A DNA stretch of 11,469 nucleotides, taken from positions 1-11,469 of the forward strand of contig CAJAFD010000338.1 of the NCBI GenBank assembly GCA_903938935.1. The letters run 5' to 3'. The number at the start of each line of letters is the position of its first letter. Within the stretch, counting starts at the first letter, position 1. Under the pieces are notes generated by a model. That model saw nothing but the letters and a program-made list of their open reading frames with translations, was not told where the DNA came from and made no database searches. The translations under genes and the position numbers were made by a program. This DNA comes from an uncultured Opitutia bacterium (GTDB lineage: Bacteria; Verrucomicrobiota; Verrucomicrobiia; Opitutales; Opitutaceae). This document shows positions 7,829 to 11,469 of the stretch, piece by piece.

Positions 7829-10800
7829 ATGCCGCGTTTATCCTTCCGCTGGGCGTTCACCGCGCTCGTGTGCCTCGTTTCGAACTGCTTGCTCTCGGCC
7901 CAAACGGCCAGCGCCGCCGGCGGCCTCTCCGGCCGCGTCTTGAACCCCGCCACCGGCGAATACGTGCGCAACGCCCAGATCCGCCTCGTCGAGACCGGTG
8001 CTACCACGGTCTCCGAAGCCGAGGGCTTGTTCTCGTTCAGCGCCCTGCCCGCCGGCCGCCTCACGCTCGTCGTCACTTACACGGGCTACCGCACGGTCAC
8101 CACCCCGGTCGAAATCGCCCCCGGTGCCACCACCACCAAAAACATCGAGCTCATCAACACCCTCCAAAACGCCACCACCGCGGCCGACGGCACGGTTAAG
8201 CTCGCTGCGTTCACCGTCGCCTCCGAACGCGAGGGCAGCGCCAAAGCCATCATGGAACAGCGCAATTCCATGAACATCACCAACACCGTCGCCTCCGACG
8301 CGTTTGGCGACAACGCCGAGGGCAACGTCGGCGAATTCCTCAAGCATCTCCCCGGCGTCGAGCTCGACCTTTTCTACGGCGAAGTCCGTACCGTGCGCCT
8401 CGGCGGCCTCGGCTCCGAATACACCTCCGTCACCATGGACGGCATCGCCCTCGCCAGCACCGACGCCAACAACTCCGGCTCCGGCGCCGCCCGCTCCTTC
8501 ACCATGGAGATGGCCTCGCTCAACAGTATGGATTCCATCGAGGTCAACAAAACCGTCAGCGCCGATGTCGATGCCAACGCCCCCGCCGGCACCATCAACC
8601 TACGCACCAAACGCGCCTTCGACCGCGTCGGCCGCCGCGTCACGTGGCAGGCCAACGTCGAGGCCCACTCCGAAGCCATGAAAACCGGTCGCTCTCTCGG
8701 GCCCGACGAAGACCGCGCCAACTACAAAATCCGCCCCGGCGGCATCTTCGAATACTCCGATCGTTTCCTCGATAAAAAACTCGGCGTCGTGCTCAACATC
8801 AGCGAGTCCAACGTCTACCAAGAAGCCCTCATCACTTCCTCGGCCTACAGCACCGCCGTCACGAGCACCGACACCCGCCCGCTCGTCCCCACCACGCTCA
8901 ACTTCCAGTGGGCGCCCCGCTTCAACAAGCGTTTCGCCACCACGCTCACCACCGATTATCGCATCAACCCTTACCTCGATGTCGGCCTCGTCACGATCTA
9001 CAACTACGCCGATCTCTGGACGCCCCAGCGCACCGTCATCTTCAACTCCAGCACCGGCGCCCGCAGCCAAGTCGTCGGCGATAATCCCCTCCTCAACTTC
9101 ACCTCCGCCGCCTCCGGCACGGTGCAAGTCAATCCGGTCGCGGTCTCCAAAATGGGCGAGACGTTCACGCTGATCCCGCGCGCCCTTTTTAAACGCGGCA
9201 ATTTCGAACTCGAAGCCAAGGGCGCCTATTCCGATTCCACCAGTTGGTACGATCCCATGGGCCGCCACCAGTCGATCCGCGACACCAACTCCCCCACCGC
9301 CAGCGGCATCACCTATCGCGCCTCGCGCTCCTCGCTGCTTTCTAGCGACTGGAAATTCACCCAAATCGCCGGACCCGACATCGCCCTCGGCTCCAGTTAC
9401 ACCAACCCGACCTTGACGGCCAACGACGGCCGTTTCGGCCGCACCGTGCTCTTCAGCGGTGAACTCATCGGCACGCTCAAGACTTCCAAATGGCTCCCCG
9501 TCATTTGGAAGAGCGGTCTCAAAACCCGCCAGCAGATCCAAAAATTTGAAGACGACCAACTCGCCAAACGCTACGACTACGCTCCCGGCGGCGTGATCCC
9601 GGCCCGTGGCGCTTGGGATGCCTACCGTTCACCTTGGGAATACTCCCTCGCCATGAACGACGGCAGCGCCACCTCCCTCTCCGGCGCCAGCGTCTTCATG
9701 CCCAACCTCCGCGCCATCGGCGACCTCTACAAAAATAACCCCGCCGCCTTCCGCCAAAGCTGGGGCACCAACGACGACAACTACTACCAATCCTACGTCG
9801 CCCGCCGCCGTCGCTACTACGAACGCATCGACGCCGGCTTCTTCATGGGCACCGCCAAAATCAAAAACGTCACCGCCCGCGCCGGTCTCCGCTGGGAAGA
9901 AACCACCACCGAAGCCAACGAAGCCGACACCCGCCCGCCCGCCGAGGTCCGCGCCGCCGGCTTTCCCGTCAACGCCGCCGGCGTCGCCACCACCATCCCT
10001 GGCATCAACTACCAATTCCTCTCCCAGCCCCGCGTCTCGCGCACCGGCATTTACCACAACTTTTTTCCCAGCGCCTCGCTCAAGTACAACCTCGCGCGCA
10101 ACCTCGACCTGCACTTCGGCTACAGCTCGACCATCCGCCGTCCTTCCTACGTCAACCTCGCCGGCGTCTGGACCATCAACGACACCGCCCTCACGGTCAC
10201 CACGCCCAATCCACGGCTGAAACCCGAATTATCCGATAACTACGCCGCGCGCATCGCCTACTACTTCGAACCCATCGGCCAACTCGCCGCCACCTTCACC
10301 GAGCGTAGCGTGAAAAACCTCTTCATCACCGACCGCCTCAGCGCCCAAGAATTCGGTTACACCGGTGACGATGAGCTCCAAGGCTACGAATTCATCACCA
10401 CCGAAAACGGCACCGATCGCATCAAGATCCGCAGCATGGAACTCGAATACAACCAGACCCTCGGCTTCCTCGGCACCCTCTTCAAACGCCTCTCGGTCCG
10501 CGGCAGCTACACGCGCCTCTACGCCGAAGTCCCCCGCGCCAACCTCACGCCTCACCTCGCCAGCGGCGGCCTCAATTACACGCTCAATAAACTCAATCTC
10601 TACGGCAATTGGAACTGGTCCGACGACGTTAACACCAACCTCGCCGGCACGACCTATCGTCGCCACCGCACCAACCTCGACGCCGGTGGCAGCTGGCGCC
10701 TGAACCCGACCTACAGCCTCTCGATCAGCGTGCGCAACCTGCTCGATACGCCCTACATCAACATGCAGAAATTTATCACCGGGCCCACCGCCATCACCCG

Positions 10801-10852
10801 CAACGAGACCGTCGGCCAATCCTGGACCTTCGCGATCAAAGGCGCCTATTAA
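7829..10852 (+). CDS. TonB-dependent outer-membrane receptor, second copy
   Basis: A 1007-residue TonB-dependent receptor, again predicted to import a ligand across the outer membrane. The ATG at 7829 opens a good Sec signal peptide, with cleavage probably after QTASA at 25-29. An in-frame GTG at 7790 would add 13 residues of unsuitable sequence ahead of it and is not preferred. The CarboxypepD_reg-like domain spans about 32-112 (AEGLFSFSALPAGRL). KLAAFTV at 124-130 is identical to the other receptor. The plug is about 145-265 (NVGEFLKHLPGVELD, TMDGIALAST, IEVNKTVSADVDANAPAG), and the barrel runs to the terminal tyrosine (FAIKGAY). Outside the plug and the two ends, the barrel differs clearly from the first receptor, so the ligands may differ. 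The FAD enzyme gene starts 48 nt downstream, suggesting co-transcription. The substrate is unknown and no SusD-like partner is present. Confidence 0.95.
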   Translation: MPRLSFRWAFTALVCLVSNCLLSAQTASAAGGLSGRVLNPATGEYVRNAQIRLVETGATTVSEAEGLFSFSALPAGRLTLVVTYTGYRTVTTPVEIAPGATTTKNIELINTLQNATTAADGTVKLAAFTVASEREGSAKAIMEQRNSMNITNTVASDAFGDNAEGNVGEFLKHLPGVELDLFYGEVRTVRLGGLGSEYTSVTMDGIALASTDANNSGSGAARSFTMEMASLNSMDSIEVNKTVSADVDANAPAGTINLRTKRAFDRVGRRVTWQANVEAHSEAMKTGRSLGPDEDRANYKIRPGGIFEYSDRFLDKKLGVVLNISESNVYQEALITSSAYSTAVTSTDTRPLVPTTLNFQWAPRFNKRFATTLTTDYRINPYLDVGLVTIYNYADLWTPQRTVIFNSSTGARSQVVGDNPLLNFTSAASGTVQVNPVAVSKMGETFTLIPRALFKRGNFELEAKGAYSDSTSWYDPMGRHQSIRDTNSPTASGITYRASRSSLLSSDWKFTQIAGPDIALGSSYTNPTLTANDGRFGRTVLFSGELIGTLKTSKWLPVIWKSGLKTRQQIQKFEDDQLAKRYDYAPGGVIPARGAWDAYRSPWEYSLAMNDGSATSLSGASVFMPNLRAIGDLYKNNPAAFRQSWGTNDDNYYQSYVARRRRYYERIDAGFFMGTAKIKNVTARAGLRWEETTTEANEADTRPPAEVRAAGFPVNAAGVATTIPGINYQFLSQPRVSRTGIYHNFFPSASLKYNLARNLDLHFGYSSTIRRPSYVNLAGVWTINDTALTVTTPNPRLKPELSDNYAARIAYYFEPIGQLAATFTERSVKNLFITDRLSAQEFGYTGDDELQGYEFITTENGTDRIKIRSMELEYNQTLGFLGTLFKRLSVRGSYTRLYAEVPRANLTPHLASGGLNYTLNKLNLYGNWNWSDDVNTNLAGTTYRRHRTNLDAGGSWRLNPTYSLSISVRNLLDTPYINMQKFITGPTAITRNETVGQSWTFAIKGAY

Positions 10853-10864
10853 CAACCCCAAAAA

Positions 10865-10902
10865 ATGGCGGGGCTCCACCCGCCTAAACCCTACCCCGCC
10901 AT
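10865..10902 (+). promoter_or_regulatory. Alternative hairpins masking the FAD-enzyme start codon
   Basis: ATGGCGGGG (10865-10873) and CCCCGCCAT (10894-10902) form a perfect 9-bp inverted repeat whose 3' arm includes the A and U of the start codon at 10901. The 5' arm can instead pair, as GGCGGG (10867-10872), with CCCGCC (10879-10884) over a 6-base loop. The two structures cannot coexist. No T-run follows, so this is not a standard intrinsic terminator. A translational switch is a hypothesis. A simple mRNA-stability hairpin between the two genes is also possible. Confidence 0.45.
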
Positions 10903-11469
10903 GCTCCGCTCCCTCCTCGCCACGCTCGCCCTCGCTCTCACGGGCGCATCTCTCCGCGCCGCCGCAGCCTACGATCTCGTGATCTACGGTGGCACCGCCG
11001 GCGCTGTCACCGCCGCCGTCCAGGCCAAGAAAATGGGGAAGTCGGTCATCATCGTCTCACCCGATAAACACCTCGGTGGTCTTTCCGCCGGCGGCCTCGG
11101 CTTCACCGACACCGGCGACAAATCCGTCATCGGCGGCCTCGCCCGCGATTTCTACCACCGCATCTGGCAACACTACGACCAGCCCGCCGCTTGGCGCCAG
11201 CAGCAGAAATCCGAATACGGCAACAAAGGCCAAGGCACGCCCGCCATGGACGGCGTCAACCGCACCATGTGGATCTTCGAGCCCCACGTGGCCGAAAAGG
11301 TCTTCGAGGATCTCGTGCGCGAATTCCAACTCCCGGTCGTCCGCGACGAATGGCTCGACCGCGAGAAGGGCGTGAAAAAATCCGGCGCGCGCATCACCGC
11401 GATCACCACCCTCAGCGGCAAAACGTACGCCGGGAAAATGTTTCTCGATGCCACCTACGAGGGCGACCT
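10901..11469 (+). CDS. Secreted FAD-dependent oxidoreductase, 3' end cut by the window
   Basis: The reading frame is open from ATG at 10901 to the window edge (189 complete codons seen). Residues 1-23 form a Sec signal peptide (MLRSLLATLALALTGASLRA then AAA) without a twin arginine. Next comes an FAD-binding Rossmann segment, YDLVIYGGTAGAVTAA (24-39), then LGGLSAGGLGFTDTG (58-72), which matches the FAD_oxidored family found near glycan-utilisation genes. FLDATYEGD at the edge (181-189) is also typical, so at least half of the protein is missing here. An in-frame ATG at 10865 would add 12 residues (MAGLHPPKPYPA), but 10901 gives the better signal peptide. The gene follows the receptor by 48 nt and is probably co-transcribed. 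Its substrate is not evident; oxidation of a sugar or other polyol is inferred from the neighbours. Confidence 0.88.
   Translation, partial: MLRSLLATLALALTGASLRAAAAYDLVIYGGTAGAVTAAVQAKKMGKSVIIVSPDKHLGGLSAGGLGFTDTGDKSVIGGLARDFYHRIWQHYDQPAAWRQQQKSEYGNKGQGTPAMDGVNRTMWIFEPHVAEKVFEDLVREFQLPVVRDEWLDREKGVKKSGARITAITTLSGKTYAGKMFLDATYEGD

Noticed and set aside
10865..10900. ATG at 10865 as the start of the FAD enzyme
   Set aside because: It is in frame, but adds a Pro-rich stretch before the hydrophobic signal core. The ATG at 10901 gives a typical signal peptide, though this is not decisive.

Overview
The window comes from a G+C-rich Gram-negative bacterium, most likely a verrucomicrobial polysaccharide degrader of the Opitutaceae type. 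This is inferred from protein style only: two very large TonB-dependent receptors with an N-terminal carboxypeptidase-regulatory-like domain and no SusD partner, several Tat-exported sugar oxidoreductases, and genes without Shine-Dalgarno sequences. No rRNA or other marker gene is present, so the taxonomy is tentative.

Layout. A TonB-dependent receptor lies on the minus strand (59-3265). A 268-bp divergent spacer separates it from a plus-strand run of five genes. The first three are tightly spaced (34 and 40 nt) and all carry twin-arginine signal peptides: a TIM-barrel sugar isomerase/epimerase-like protein (3534-4616) and two Gfo/Idh/MocA oxidoreductases (4651-6018 and 6059-7528). A 300-bp spacer with no convincing gene follows. 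Next come a second TonB-dependent receptor (7829-10852) and, 48 nt later, the start of a Sec-exported FAD-dependent oxidoreductase (10901 to the window end, truncated). This last gene is open at the window edge.

How it may work together. The receptors would bring a glycan-derived or other sugar-containing ligand across the outer membrane. The three Tat enzymes, with the FAD enzyme, would then oxidise and rearrange the sugar in the periplasm. Two Gfo/Idh/MocA enzymes plus one TIM-barrel partner resemble the 3-keto-glycoside processing clusters known from gut Bacteroides, but here without the DUF1080 partner and apparently exported. Substrate and reactions cannot be read from the sequence. No classical glycoside hydrolase, inner-membrane transporter or regulator is present in the window.

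Features worth attention: a 9-bp perfect inverted repeat that covers the start codon of the FAD enzyme and competes with a second hairpin; short shared motifs upstream of the two receptor genes; an identical KLAAFTV heptapeptide before the plug of both receptors; and a missing histidine at the expected metal site of the TIM-barrel protein. The many long opposite-strand ORFs are shadows caused by strong C-ending codon use.
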